From positions 75,024,001 through 75,088,000 of the forward strand of contig CM059582.1 of NCBI GenBank assembly GCA_030407085.1: 64,000 bases of DNA, written 5' to 3'. The translations under genes were made by a program, and so were the position numbers. This document shows, piece by piece, positions 53,352 to 64,000 of this stretch. The stretch is from Trichopria drosophilae. Taxonomy: Eukaryota > Arthropoda > Insecta > Hymenoptera > Diapriidae. The notes under the pieces were generated by a model, which saw only the letters and a list, made by a program, of their open reading frames with translations, was not told the DNA's origin and ran no database searches. Each line of letters opens with the position of its first letter. Position 1 is the first letter of the stretch.

Positions 53352-56300
53352 ATGGGTAAGGTGCTCCAAATAAACCTCAATCACTGTGCGGTGGCCCAGG
53401 ACCTGCTGTTTCAACTGGTCAAGGAGGAGAAGGCCGATATCGCCGTCATCAGCGAGGCTTACCGGGATCTTTGTCAACCGAGCTGGGTGAAGGATTCCAT
53501 CAGCAAGGCGGCCATCTGGGTGTGTGGGAATCTCCACATATCCAATAAGATGTCCGACCCCCCGCCCAGCTTCACCTGGGTCGAGGTGGCTGGTATAAGA
53601 CTATACAGATGCTACCTCCCTCCCAGTCTTACAATCGACGAGTTCCAAGGATCCCTGGAGGCCATCGAGGCCATCGGACTCCCATTAGTGATCGGGGGGT
53701 ACTTCAATGCATGGGCGACGGAACGGGGTAGCGCGAAGACCAACCATCGAGGATATGCTCTCATTGAGGCCTTCTCGTTACTGGAGTTGGAGATTGCTAA
53801 CACGGGGGGAAAGCCGACCTACTCCAAGGCCGGCAAGCCCTCCGTAGTCGACCTGATCTTCGTCGATCCAAAATTGATGGGGGAAGGGTTGGGCTGGAAA
53901 GTTAGCGACCGATACACGGGCAGTGACCATCAAGCCTTGGTGTACCAGCTCCAACTGACCGGCAGAGCATCAGGAAAGGTGCAGAGCGCACGCGAAGAGA
54001 GATGGGCACCGGCCACCTTCGATCGGGAAATGTGCCTCTACAGCTTGGAGCAGACGGAGGTGGAGGGAACAGCAGAGGAGAGAGCCCGATGCCTCTCCCG
54101 AGCCATAACAGCGGCTTGCGATGCCTCTATGGCCGTGAAGTCAAATCCTCGCGGCCGACCCCCAGTTTACTGGTGGAACGAGGAAATCGCAGATATCCGT
54201 CGAGAGTGCCTTCGGGCTCGAACGCTGCACCAGAGAGCAATTCATAAGCCCCGGTACTACCAACTGGCCGCGGACTATGCAAGAAAGAGAAAGAGGCTCA
54301 AGATTGCCATCAAGGCCGCGAAAAGAAAGTGCTGGCAGGACTTTTGTGAGGAGGTGGACCGCGATCCTTAGGGGCGATCGTATAAAACGGTCATGAACAA
54401 GATTAAGCCCAGGGGACCCAACGCACCATCTTGTCCATCCTTCCTTGGCAAAGTCGTCGGCCATTTATCCCCAGAACAGCGGGAACGGCCGATTGGCACT
54501 GGCCTGATGGCAATTGCTGGTGCAGCCGAGCCGCCAGATGTTACCGAAGCCGAAGTAATGATGGCTGCTAAGAAAATCTCCACCCGTAAGGCCCCAGGAA
54601 TGGATGGGGTACCTGGAATGGCAGTGAAGATCGCAGCGCTGAATGTACCAACCATCTTCACATTGACATTCAGTGCTTGCCTGAAGGAAGGATGCTTCCC
54701 GGCGCAGTGGAAGGAACAGAGGTTAGTGCTGCTGTCTAAGGGAAACAAGCCCCCGGACAACCCATCCTCATTCCGACCGCTCTGCATGCTTGACATCCCC
54801 GGCAAGCTATATGAGAGGGTTATCTGTGCCAGACTGGAAGCAGCCATCGAAAATGCCGGAGGTCTTTCCGAAAACCATTTCGGATTTCGGAAGGGGCGCT
54901 CAACCATCGATGCAATCGGCCGAGTGAAAGCAATAGCCACGGATGCCATCAGTGGCAGCCGAAACACCAGGTGCATGTGTGCCATCATTGCCCTTGATAT
55001 TTGGATCGCATTCAATTCGGCCAGGTGGGATTGCATCATGCTGGCACTCGAAGATCTGAAGGTGCCTCTCTACCTAAGAGAAGCCATCTCAAGCTACCTA
55101 ACAGAACGAACCCTGTATTATGACACCGCTGACGGCAGGCACTCCTACAAATCACGGGAGGCGTGCCACAGGGTTCGGTTCTGGGACCCTTGCTCTGGAA
55201 CATCTTATATGACGGACTGCTCAGGCAATCCCTTCCAGACGGGGTGTCCATGGTAGCTTTCACAGACGACCTTGCACTAATCGTCGTCGCGAAGACCATC
55301 GACGAGGTGCAATTTAGCGGAGATGAAGCTATCGAGGTAGTAGCTAGGTAGTTGAGCAACCATTGGTTAGATCTGGCGGCTGAGAAGACGGAGGCGGTGC
55401 TCATCTCTCGAACGAAGAAAAGGGTATACGCCACCTTCACGGTGGAAGATACGCGGATCAGGACGGTGGACACTATTAGATATCTTGGAGTCACTCTAGA
55501 TGCGCGGCTGTCGTTCAAACAATACCTGATGAACGCAGACGCAAAGGCTTCCAAAGTGGCTCGTACGCTCTCCAGCATCATGCCCAATATGGGGGGCCGA
55601 AACAGCCGCGACGGTCCCTCCTTTCATCGGTAGTAAGCTCCGTTATTCTTTACGGGGCACCGATCTGGGCCGATGCCATGAACATCCATAAGAGCTACGG
55701 AACCACCTGCCGGCGGGCTTATAGAATAGCCGCCCTAAGAGTGGCCCGTGCCTACCGTTCTGTATCGGACATCGCTCTCTCGGTGGTCGCGGGACTCCCT
55801 CCCATAGACCTTCTTGCTATGGAGAGGGCAGCAGTACACCGCGAAGGCAGGTGTATAAGGCAGGACATCGCCGACCAGGAGCCGAACCACGACAAATGGT
55901 CCGTGAGGACCATAGAAGAGTGGCAAAAAAGATGGGATTCAGCGGATTCGGGGCGGTGGACCCACTGCGTCATCCCAGATGTAGCAAAGTGGACGGGCAG
56001 ACAACATGGATACAGCACCTCTCATCTCACCCAGGTGCTCACCGGGCACGGCTGCTTTCGCAGCTACTTACATCGTTTCCGCATTTATCAAAGTACGGAG
56101 TGCCCGGCATGCCCTGGTGTCGACGAAGACGTGGCCCATGTCCGCTTCCACTGCCCGAGATTTGCAGCGGAACGGGAACAGTTCCGGATCTCGGGAGGAG
56201 GACCACTAACACCTGAGGGCATTGGGGAATGTCTGCTCGCCTCACAGGAGCGATGGGACGCGGTGGTCATCATCGCCACCTCCATCATCGACAGGCTGAA

Positions 56301-56352
56301 TGCCATCAGAAGAGAAGAAGACGGAAGAGGCAACAACATCGCCCAGACTTGA
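53352..56352 (+). pseudogene. LINE E ORF2: endonuclease, RT, Cys/His tail
   Basis: ATG at 53352 (MGKVLQINLNHC). Endonuclease: VISEAYRD (Glu), then VIGGYFNAW where GGDFNAW is expected, and GSDHQALV intact. Stop at 54369 where LINE D has Trp; the same frame continues from 54372 with ISTRKAPGMDGVPG, FGFRKGRSTIDAI and IALDIWIAFNSA. A shift near 55160 gives QGSVLGPLLWN and AFTDDLALIV, the FADD box with Ala to Thr. Stop at 55349 again replaces Trp. A last shift near 55610 leads to 55678-56352 with CPACPGVDEDVAHVRFHC. The nuclease Asp is lost, so the copy is dead. Confidence 0.86.
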
Positions 56353-56543
56353 AGAGCCAAAACATCGGCGGAGGGCCTACTGAGGCAAAGACTGCCCCCC
56401 TCGAAGTAATGCCTTGCGGCGGTTTCCTAGGGGGGAATCACAGTCTGAGCGGAGGTGGTTTTAGCGGGTCGGAGCCCCGCACTCCTGCTGGCACCGGCCG
56501 GCAGGGATGGTTGGTAGAGCTTTCCATCGTCGCTTCGGAAAAA

Positions 56544-56592
56544 CGACCCCGCGCCCGCCCGCGCGCGCACGCACACACACACACACACACAT
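56544..56592 (+). repeat. GC/AC microsatellite after LINE E
   Basis: cccgcgcgcgcacgcacaca and an AC run ending in atatatat. Same kind of boundary as after LINE D. Confidence 0.9.
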
Positions 56593-56759
56593 ATATATGT
56601 TTAATGCATTACAATACATTTGAATGCGATATTTGAACTTAGAAAAGTATTGATAAAGATGGAAATATATTAAAATTTGTAACCCTTTGCAATACATTTA
56701 AATACAAAAATAATCCCAGTTCACACATTTAATAAAAAAAAAGATTGCATCGCCCGAGA
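56593..56759. other. AT-rich spacer
   Basis: Nothing recognised. Confidence 0.5.
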
Positions 56760-57430
56760 ACCGCTATCCCTCTGCTATCGCTGTTGGTAACGACAGAGGT
56801 TGCACTCTTTTCGGATCCTAGCCAAGGGCGCCCTCGCCCGACTAATCTGGTCCTTTAGATCTAATTGGGCATATCCGAATTGGGTTTTTGCACACTCCAG
56901 TTTTGCCTGCTCACGTTCACGCTCTTTGTCGGTAGCTTCTAGTCTTTCCTGGAGGTTTGCCACCTCCCGCGCTTACAACTGCCATTTCTAATTCCACCAA
57001 CTGTGGCTGTTGACCAGTCCGGATATCTTCGACTCGGCTGGCCTCATCTCTCCGCTTGAAAGCACGATGAGCGGATAGCAGATATTGTTGGCGGACCACC
57101 AGCTCCTCCCCGTAGTCTTTAATAGACCGTTGGAGAGTGGAGTTTTTTTTATGAGATCCATCTATTGGAATAGGTTTTTCTATGAATGTTCCCTTCCTCT
57201 TCATCGTCTTCTTCCGAGGTAGAAGCTACCCTCGCGCTCTGCAGCTCTTCTGGGAAGCTCCCCACACCGGGAACTCCTCGAAAATGCGAAGTTGTTCGAA
57301 TAGCTCATTGATCTGATCCTGGGTAGAATGTTCTACGAGCGCCCACTTCATATCACGTAACTCTGCCACTAAAGCTTGATGGTCGACTTCCGTGGCCTAA
57401 TGAGACTCAACATGTGGATGAAGTGTAATA
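56760..57430 (-). pseudogene. Gypsy element 3, segment downstream of integrase
   Basis: Minus strand, frames 57430-57240, 57204-56917 and 56963-56775. Helical, charged: HQALVAELRDMKWALVEH, KDYGEELVVRQQYLLSAHRA and ATDKEREREQAKLECAKTQF. A small Cys pair (CNLC) lies at the end. Successive frames overlap, so at least two shifts exist. This may be the end of Pol or a third frame of the insect gypsy whose integrase lies upstream. The function is not recognised. Confidence 0.4.
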
Positions 57431-57701
57431 TCGATTCAGGGAAAATTCAATTTCAAGTTAAGAATTAGATGAATAGAATATATCACAGGTTTTCCATCAC
57501 TAATGGATTTTCATGATATTATGTAAGACTACATGTGTTATAATGATAAGATAGATACAAACAGAAGGAATTTGTCGTCCACATTTTCTAGGACGTCCAC
57601 GAGGACGTCTAACTACGGGATCGGGTATATTGACTTAACTAGGGGGACTAACAGAGACCTCTACGTTCGCTCCGCTCGTCCTATTCGACCACGCACGTCG
57701 C
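57431..57701. other. AT-rich insert in gypsy element 3
   Basis: Lies between the integrase C-terminal part and the following segment. No motif seen, except a repeated ggacgtccacgaggacgtc (57591-57609) with an inner palindrome. Confidence 0.4.
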
Positions 57702-58890
57702 CTAATTTAATCTTTCTTCCCCTACCACGTGGTCAGCGCCCCTACGGATATTCGCGTGTACAATTATTCGCGACCTATCTACCACTTCTTGTTCAGACTC
57801 AAGCGATGTTGATCGTTGATCGAAGTCTTCTTCTTCACCTGGATTCGTCGAATCTTTCTCAATAAGCGTCGGATTCTCTAATGGTGGATCTTCTTCTTCA
57901 TGGTACGGCCTTAGTTGATTTACATGGCATTTACCGATACTTTTCCCGGATCCATTTCTTAATTCATAAACATTGGATCCTAAGCGTTCAGAAACTGTAT
58001 ACGGTCTTACAAATATAGGATCCAATTTTGCAGCAAATCCTTGGGCTGCCCGTGATAAAACATAATTACTTTTAAGGACGGCGTCCCTTATCTTAAATTG
58101 GATGTCTCGTCGTTTTGAATCATAATAATGAGCTTGTCGCTCCTAAGCAGCTTCAATATTACGGGCCATCCAATCTTGAACAGCACGTTCCTCTTGAACT
58201 TCCTCAGCTGCTTGGTCCTCATGACGTCGATAGTGATTCGGTGGAATCAAATGACGTCCATAATTCATCATATTCGGACTCTCTTTCATTGTGTCATGAA
58301 TGGCCGTATTATAGGCAAGGGCAAATTCCAAGATATATTTGTCCCAAGTGCGATGATTTTCTTCGACGAACTATTTAATCATACCTTTTATGGTCTTTTC
58401 AGTTCTTTCGATCGGATTGGCCTGTGGTTAATAAAGAGAACTCGTTGAAGGTTTAATCCCTTGCTCTTTCATGTATTTATTGCGTAGTTTATTTTGAAAG
58501 ACCTTTCCGTTATCGGTATGAATGACCGCTGGCGTTTCGAAACAAAAAACGACTCTCTCATACAACGCCTTAATTGCAAAGGTCGCGTTTACCTTTCTGA
58601 CCGGTATGCATTCTATCCAACGTTTGAATACGTCCTGGAAAACAAAACGAAATTCCTGACCTTGAGAACTTTTGGTGAAGGTACTCATGGCATCAGCTGT
58701 GATTATTTTCCATGGTCCTGGAATTGGTCGACGACCCATTAATCTTGCTGGAGCGACAGGCGGAATTTTCATTCGCTCACATACCGAACATTTCTGTACA
58801 TATTTTACAATGACCCTCCTCATTATCAGCCAAGAATAATACAGAGCAACTGTTGCGAACTTAAAGTAGCATAGTGTCAATAAGCGTTAT
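57702..58890 (-). pseudogene. Gypsy element 3 integrase
   Basis: Minus strand, three blocks. 58880-58428: zinc region end CSVCERMKIPPVAPARLMG, core ITADAMSTFTKSSQG (first Asp), FVFQDVFKRWIECIPVRK and VIHTDNGKVFQNKL (second Asp). 58331-58143: EFALAYNTAIHDTMKESP and NYGRHLIPPNHYRR, after the missing Glu region. 58025-57702: C-terminal domain FVRPYTVSERLGSNVYEL and HVNQLRPYHEEED. The chain between blocks has stops. The upstream part is cut off at about 58890, where BEL/Pao element 2 starts. Confidence 0.8.
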
Positions 58891-58897
58891 GAATATT

Positions 58898-59452
58898 TGT
58901 ACTGGTACTTGGTGTGGGGTTTTTGCCATTTTCGCGCGCCATTGCACACCAAATGGGGTACCACAAGATTCGAAAGTGGCGGTGTTTAAATTAACGATAT
59001 TGATTTTGTTTTGTTGAATTTGTTTATCTTAGCAACGAAAACTTTTTTCGCGTGTCTCGAGCTGATAAGACTACTGCCGAAAAGAGTCTCGAGGGCGATC
59101 TGACCGGGATAATTTCCACAGTTTTTTCTACAATTTGTGTTGGATTTCCCAGTGCGTCATCGTAGTTGTCCAAGATCCTGGTGCCGTAAGCCCTAATCAG
59201 CGGGTTGTGCGAAGGTCGAAAGCTAAGGTGGCCAACCTAGATCTTTGCGACAGCCAAGTTCGCGCCCGAGGTTGGTGCAGGATCCTTTCTCGTCGAAATC
59301 GCTAGCCAACCGAATCCGCCTTGGAAGATCGTCTCTGAGTCGGAATTCTCGGTCGGAAAGTGCTTGTCGCGAATATTTCGCCACGCTGATTTGCCATCCG
59401 TAAACTTCTCGAATAAATAGACATTTGGCATAAATCGTAATAATCCCGAACA
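58898..59452 (+). repeat. 5' LTR of BEL/Pao element 2
   Basis: The right end (…ccgaaca, 59452) is fixed by the primer-binding site that follows. TGTACTGGTAC at 58898 is the best TG start, giving 555 bp. The 3' LTR is outside the window, so the left end is not confirmed. Confidence 0.6.
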
Positions 59453-59471
59453 TTGGTGCCGAAACCCGGGA
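59453..59471 (+). promoter_or_regulatory. Primer-binding site of BEL/Pao element 2
   Basis: ttggtgccgaaacccggga directly after the LTR CA; this form is classical for BEL/Roo-like elements. Confidence 0.85.
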
Positions 59472-59588
59472 ACCATTGCCGGTCGGAGAGAAAACGTTGT
59501 GTTCAATTTCGTGCATATAGTGTTGCAACTATATTGACCTCTCACCATCTTTGTGAATAGCAGACGACCAGGAAATCCATTCATTAAT

Positions 59589-60784
59589 ATGGTCAACTCA
59601 ATGTCGAAGCGAAAAAGGGTTCGGCCATTGGCGCGATCGACTGCCGACACTGAACGACGAAACGAACGACTCGGAGTTCCTCTGCAAAAATTCAAAAAGA
59701 AATGTCGACGCAGGTTGAGTCCGAATTCTTGTCATGTGAGATAGCAAATTTACATCGATGTCGGCAAGCAATGCGTATTGCGTCCGACAGGAGCGAGTTT
59801 CGATGCGAAAATGAGAATATTGCTCATAACCTAAATGAAGCGGTGTCATCAGAGCCAGCATCATCTGTCACCGAAATCAGGAGGAGGGTTATGTCGCCTC
59901 TTCAGCCCGATAGTCAGGTGTGTCCGAACGAAGCCACAGAAGACAGTGAAAATAAAGGTAATCAGAACAATCGAAATGTCGTAGATACAAGTGGATTCGC
60001 GATTTATAACCTTGAACGGGAAAGTTTGGCCGATCGATCGATTGTTTCGCGAGTCAGAACGAATCTCGAGGTTAGAACATTTATTGTCTAATACGTATTC
60101 GCGTTCTTGCCATTTTGACAGTTCGTTCAATACGGGATGTGAACCAAACCGTACCCGATGCAATTCGCGCGATAATACAGGTTCTGATCGTGAAGAACCT
60201 GATTTTCGGTGGAATCAAAATCATTAAACAACCCGAAATGAGCGAGATATTTACAATCGTCGCTCTCCTCGTCCTACAAATAGTCATATGAATTATCGAC
60301 GGAGTTAGGTAGCTATTCGGATCATGAAAATATTGCCCGTTTACATGGGGCGTTAACTGGGGAAGCGAATACGACGGTAGGTTGTCTAATGACTGGCGCG
60401 TGCAAAGCCAAAGTCATAATTGATTTATTATCCGTTCGATTTGATAATTCTCATACTATCGTTGAAAATATCGTGGACGAATTGAAACAATTACCGAACT
60501 TAGATTCTCCAGGAACTGACATAATTAAGTTCGTTACAAAGATAAAACGCGGGGTGATCGCGATGAAAACGTTAAATCATATAGGTTATTTACATAGCCC
60601 AGCACTGTTGCGTGAACTCGTGTACAAAGTGCCTACTTCGTTAAAATACGCTTTCAACCGGTATTTAAAAAATGTAAGCGACTCCGAACCGCGAATAGTA
60701 TCATTGGCCAATTTTCATTATGAAGAAGCGGAGTTGTCGTGCCGTGCGGGAATTTACGAAACGCGAAAAATTCCTAATTTGTAA
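59589..60784 (+). pseudogene. gag: BEL/Pao 2 Gag
   Basis: ATG at 59589; the first frame (59589-59744) is short and basic. A shift leads to 59702-60091 (CEIANLHRCRQAMRI and acidic sequence). After a gap with stops, 60389-60784 has ACKAKVIIDLLSVRFDN, VDELKQLPNLDS and SPALLRELVYKVPTSLK, typical of the C-terminal half of DUF1759-type Gag. The central PxFxG part is only poorly readable near 60300. Broken by shifts and stops. Confidence 0.65.
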
Positions 60785-60869
60785 ACGTCAAAGGCAAACT
60801 CGGGGTATGCGCCACTGTCGTCAGCGGAAATTCTGATTCGGTCCGAAATGAAAATGCACGTAAAATAAA

Positions 60870-61500
60870 AGAGCCGCCCGGTTGTCGATACTGTGGGCGA
60901 ATGGATCACGTTGTTGCCGATTGTGCGCCGTGCTTGGGGCTCTCGATGAACGATCGTTGGAGATGGGCAAAAATCGAACACTTTTATCTATTGTTACATA
61001 CGATTGTCTATCAAAACGTGCATGTGGAGTGAACCAATGCCAACGTTTTCATCACCTGAAACTCCACGATATAGCAAATAAATCACATACTAAAATTATG
61101 GAAAATGAAGGGGTTAGTCAGAGGTCTGATCAGCGTAATAGTCAAAGTTTCAGTACTCGCTCTCATAAAAGTTTTCAGCAACCGAAAACCGCCAGTCGCG
61201 TATGTCAAGGGAACAAGGTTAGGACTAAATTCGGGTCGTGTATTGTTAAAAATAATTCCGGTTAAATGATATGGTCCGATGTCGTATTTATAAAGATTTG
61301 CCTTGTTAGATGAAGGGTCGAAGATCACGCTGATAGATGCAACTATGGCCCGTCGGCTCGGTTGAAGGGGTACTCGCGTCAGTCTAGCGTTGAAGGAAAT
61401 TACGGAAAATGATTCGGTAATAACGGAAAACTGAACAGATTTCGATTTCGATATCGGAGTTAACCTCAAATTCCCTAATCTGTACTCTGTCAGGCGTTCA
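60870..61500 (+). pseudogene. BEL/Pao 2 zinc knuckle and protease
   Basis: A CCHC motif, CRYCGRMDHVVADC, at about 60890-60930, then a damaged linker. Protease: ALLDEGSKITLIDATMARRL (about 61300-61360), the LLDxGS active-site word with Glu, common in Pao elements, followed at once by a TGA. Later words (NDSVITEN, LKFPNLYS) fit the same frame. Stops leave no continuous protein. Confidence 0.62.
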
Positions 61501-62890
61501 TACGATTAACAATTTGAAATTGCCAGTACAGTCCCTTCGCGAAGATTTTATACATCAATTTTCCCATATTCGTGATATCGGCGTAAAACCTATATCGATG
61601 CTCAATCTACGATTTTAATTGGACAGGACAATATCGAATCGATCATTTCTCTAGAATATCATAGATTGGGAAGTGGTGCGCCAATAGTATCAAACACACC
61701 GCCAGGTTGGGTGGTACATGGCAGTGATTAAAAAAAAACTTTATGAAAAGAACGGCTCGCCTTTTGCACATTGCATGACAATGAACCTTAGAATATCAAT
61801 TGATGACGCATTACATCATAGCGTACAACAATATTTTAAAATCGATGCCTTAGGAATTGGTACCGCGGAAAGAGTAACACCATCGGAAAGACGCGCGATT
61901 GAAATTTTGGAGGCTACAACTCTTAAAATAAACTGTGGGTGGGAAACGGGGTTGTTGTGGCGCGACGACTACGAAACATTACTGGACAGTAGATCGACAG
62001 CTTTTAAAAGATTGAAAAATATAGAAAATAGGCTTGACAGAGATCCTTCCTTCGCAAAACTCTATTCTGCCGAAATAGAACGATTCCTAAATAATGATTA
62101 CGCTGAATAAGTAACGTCGTCGGCGAAAGAGCGGGTTTAGTACTTACCACTTTTGGAGTTACCCATCCGAATAAGACAATGAAGGTGCGACTCTCTTAAC
62201 GACCATTTACTACAAGGTCCTAATCTTTTATTATCACTTTTTGGGAGTCTTACTATGATTTCGTTCGGGAAAAGTCGCTGTAAAGGGGGACATCCACGAC
62301 ATGTTTCTTAGGATAAAAATTCGCGAAAGGGACCGGATGTACAGCGATTTTTGTGGCGAGGAAGAAACCGTACGGGACCACCTATAGAATATCGAATGAC
62401 GACTGTATTATTCGGTTCTAAATCATCTTCATGTAGCGCGTTGTATGTAAAAAATTAAAATGCTGAAGCCTTTGCATTAAATCATCCAACCGCTACTCGT
62501 AAAATTAAAAAACAGGTTTATATGGATGACCTCCTAGATAGTTATGATAGTGCAGATGAAGCTGTAAAAGTTGTGAGAAACATTCGCGAAATAAACAATT
62601 CCGGAAACTTTCAGATGCACGGTTGGGCAATTAAAGACATGTGTGTTATGAGAGAAATCCTGGAACACGCAAAATGAGAAAAAATCGATTTCAATAATTT
62701 CAGTGAAAATAATCGCCGAAAGGTACTCGGTTTACGGTGGGATACCGGTTCGGACGAATTTCGCTTTAGTATTAGCCAAAATCTGATTCTTCACGATATT
62801 CGAAGCGGTACTCGGATACCAACGAAACGGGAATTCTTGAGGATCATAATCGTTTGGCTTCCTCGCACTTTTAATCGTTCGTTCCAAAAT
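61500..62890 (+). pseudogene. pol: BEL/Pao 2 reverse transcriptase
   Basis: 61600-61730: LIGQDNIESIISLEYH-like and GWVVHGSD (Pao pre-RT). Frame 61718-62110: YFKIDALGIG, ILEATTLKINCGWETGLLWR, RLKNIENRLDRDPSFAKLYS. A damaged stretch 62110-62510 covers the first catalytic Asp region. Then KQVYMDDLLDSYDSADEA (62513-62566) holds an intact YMDD box, followed by LGLRWDTGSDEF. Stops and shifts throughout. Confidence 0.75.
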
Positions 62891-62929
62891 TTTAATGCGA
62901 GCAATATGGGTGAGCGGTATCGGTTGGGA

Positions 62930-63800
62930 TGAGCGATTGAGAGATGAGGAGCATCAGACGTGGTTGGGATGGGTCGATGATCTTGAGAATGTAACAATGG
63001 TATCGATTCCACGTTGCTATTCGAAAACTCAAGGACGTGATACCGAAATAGAACTTCACATTTTTTGTGACGCGAACGCGAAGGCATACGCCGCTCTGGC
63101 GTAATTGAGATTGTAACCCCGAATTTAGACATTGAAACGTCTTCGTGGCAGCGAAATCTTGGGTAGCTCCGTTGAAGCCCTTATCTATTCGCTGGTTGGA
63201 ACTACAGGGCGCGTTAACCGCTGCTAGGCTGGCAAGAACGATCGCGGAAGAATGCGATTTTCAAATAACGAAACGAATCTTTTCGACCGATTCACGAACG
63301 GTTTTAGCATGGTTAAATACCGACGCGCGTTCATTTCAATCTTTCGTGTCCCACCGACTGGCGGAAATATGCTAAGTAACGATACCTGCGGAATGGAGGT
63401 GGGTACCATCAGAGCTCAACCCAGCGGATCTTGCTACTAAACACACTTGCTACAAACAGTTTCTCATACGGAGCGTTGATTACATGGGTCGCGGTTTTTA
63501 GTTCACAAAGAGTCAGAGTGGCCATCTAAGCAAACACGTCGGACAAGCGAGGAAACGACTCGAATATTATTGGAAAAATTGAAAAAATTCGTAGGTATCG
63601 ATGCTAAATCAAACTCTAATGCTTTGTTGTGAATCCCTCTACCAGTCCACGAACGATTTTCAACATGGAAACGATTAATACGTGCAACCTCCTGTTTTTT
63701 ATTAGCCGTAGAACGTTTTAAGGGTGTAACTGATCGAATAACAGCCGACTACGTCCGACGAGCCAAAAATTTAGATTACGGACAACGCAAGGGTATAGTT
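62930..63800 (+). pseudogene. BEL/Pao 2 RNase H and start of integrase region
   Basis: 62931-63104: WDERLRDEEHQTWLGWVDDL and IELHIFCDANAKAYAALA (first RNase H Asp). 63129-63375: VAAKSWVAPLKPLSIRWLEL, QGALTAARLA (Glu) and FSTDSRTVLAWL (Asp), then ELNPADLATK near 63415. After 63450 the sequence fits the region leading to integrase but stops are frequent and no motif is clear. Continues beyond the window. Confidence 0.7.
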
Positions 63801-64000
63801 TCGCTGCCGAAATAGGCGCATTAACCCATTTCGTCCCAAAGTGTCCGTTTTGTCCGTCAATGTTCAACGACGTATTACTATATATTTTCAGCCCCTAAAA
63901 GAATCGCCAAAGCCATAATCCACTATTTTCGAGGTCGCTCTATCGATTTATGCCATTTAGAAAACGGAAAGACAATGTCCTAACCCTCATTCTCTTCAAT

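Larger units (their letters stand above)
51890..56543 (+). mobile_element. LINE E, R1-clade, tandem to LINE D, bounded by AC repeats
   Basis: 4.65 kb, related to LINE D over its whole length, including the 3' UTR (ggtagagctttccatcgtcg in both, 51811 and 56512). It starts after the ACGC tract and ends in a short A-run followed by GC/AC repeats. It has a longer 5' part than D. ORF2 carries stops and frameshifts, more than D. Confidence 0.85.
58898..64000 (+). mobile_element. BEL/Pao retrotransposon 2, runs off the window
   Basis: LTR, primer-binding site, Gag pieces, knuckle, protease, RT, RNase H and the beginning of integrase, in this order. All three frames are needed to read it. It is inserted in gypsy element 3 integrase. 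Truncated by the window end. Confidence 0.85.

Noticed and set aside
1..64000. tRNA or rRNA genes
   Set aside because: No cloverleaf with box A and B or rRNA core was noticed on either strand; a dedicated search was not possible.

Overview
The window is eukaryotic and almost entirely made of nested and decayed transposable elements. I recognise no intact host gene and no RNA gene. The mixture points to an arthropod, most likely an insect and plausibly a hymenopteran: a ZMYM1-like hAT, Ty3/gypsy and BEL/Pao LTR elements, R1-clade LINEs next to (AC)n tracts, a DIRS-type RNase H scrap, and fragments of a dispersed arthropod protein family. The species is inference. Unique sequence is AT-rich; the R1 LINEs and some gypsy debris are much more GC-rich.

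Layout. (1) 0.1-2.2 kb: broken minus-strand hAT/ZMYM1-like transposase. (2) 2.54-27.0 kb: one Ty3/gypsy element with two long LTRs (2541-4234 and 25410-27002), a TATATA target and a G-rich polypurine tract. LINE A (7972-18449, plus strand) sits in its pol gene with a 14-bp target duplication. LINE B (11781-16995, minus strand) sits in LINE A's reverse transcriptase, flanked by a 266-bp direct repeat. Reading across both junctions keeps frame, so the order of events is clear: gypsy, then LINE A, then LINE B. The gypsy pol carries unusual extra segments: a 600-bp Asn/Glu/Lys/Tyr-coding minisatellite between protease and RT, and a G-patch, knuckle-like, AT-hook-like and acidic linker between RNase H and integrase. 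Where env would lie there are 540-bp tandem repeats and a palindromic MITE with eight perfect TCAAGGTCA-type nuclear-receptor half-sites. (3) 27.0-32.3 kb: AT-rich sequence with a short inverted-repeat DNA element, two fragments of an uncharacterised arthropod family, a LINE 3' relic and a dispersed repeat.

(4) 32.36-39.4 kb: decayed BEL/Pao element 1, whose gag is split by a minus-strand 5'-truncated LINE C (33661-35196) with an 11-bp target duplication. (5) 39.4-44.8 kb: duplicated blocks around a 3-kb Foldback-like palindrome (40788-43755) whose arms contain about 140-bp tandem subrepeats, then a DIRS-like RNase H fragment. (6) 44.9-47.3 kb: rearranged gypsy pieces, including an inverted duplication. 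(7) 47.7-56.6 kb: two related R1-clade LINEs (D and E) in tandem, each bounded by (AC)n-type repeats, which suggests a microsatellite target as in the Waldo/Mino lineages. (8) 56.8-58.9 kb: minus-strand gypsy integrase debris cut by (9) BEL/Pao element 2 (58898 to the window end), which has a classical primer-binding site.

Nearly every reading frame carries stops, frameshifts or lost catalytic residues, so the locus is a graveyard or a TE cluster. The least damaged frames are LINE E-like ORF2 of LINE D (49193-51166), LINE A ORF1/ORF2 and LINE B ORF1.
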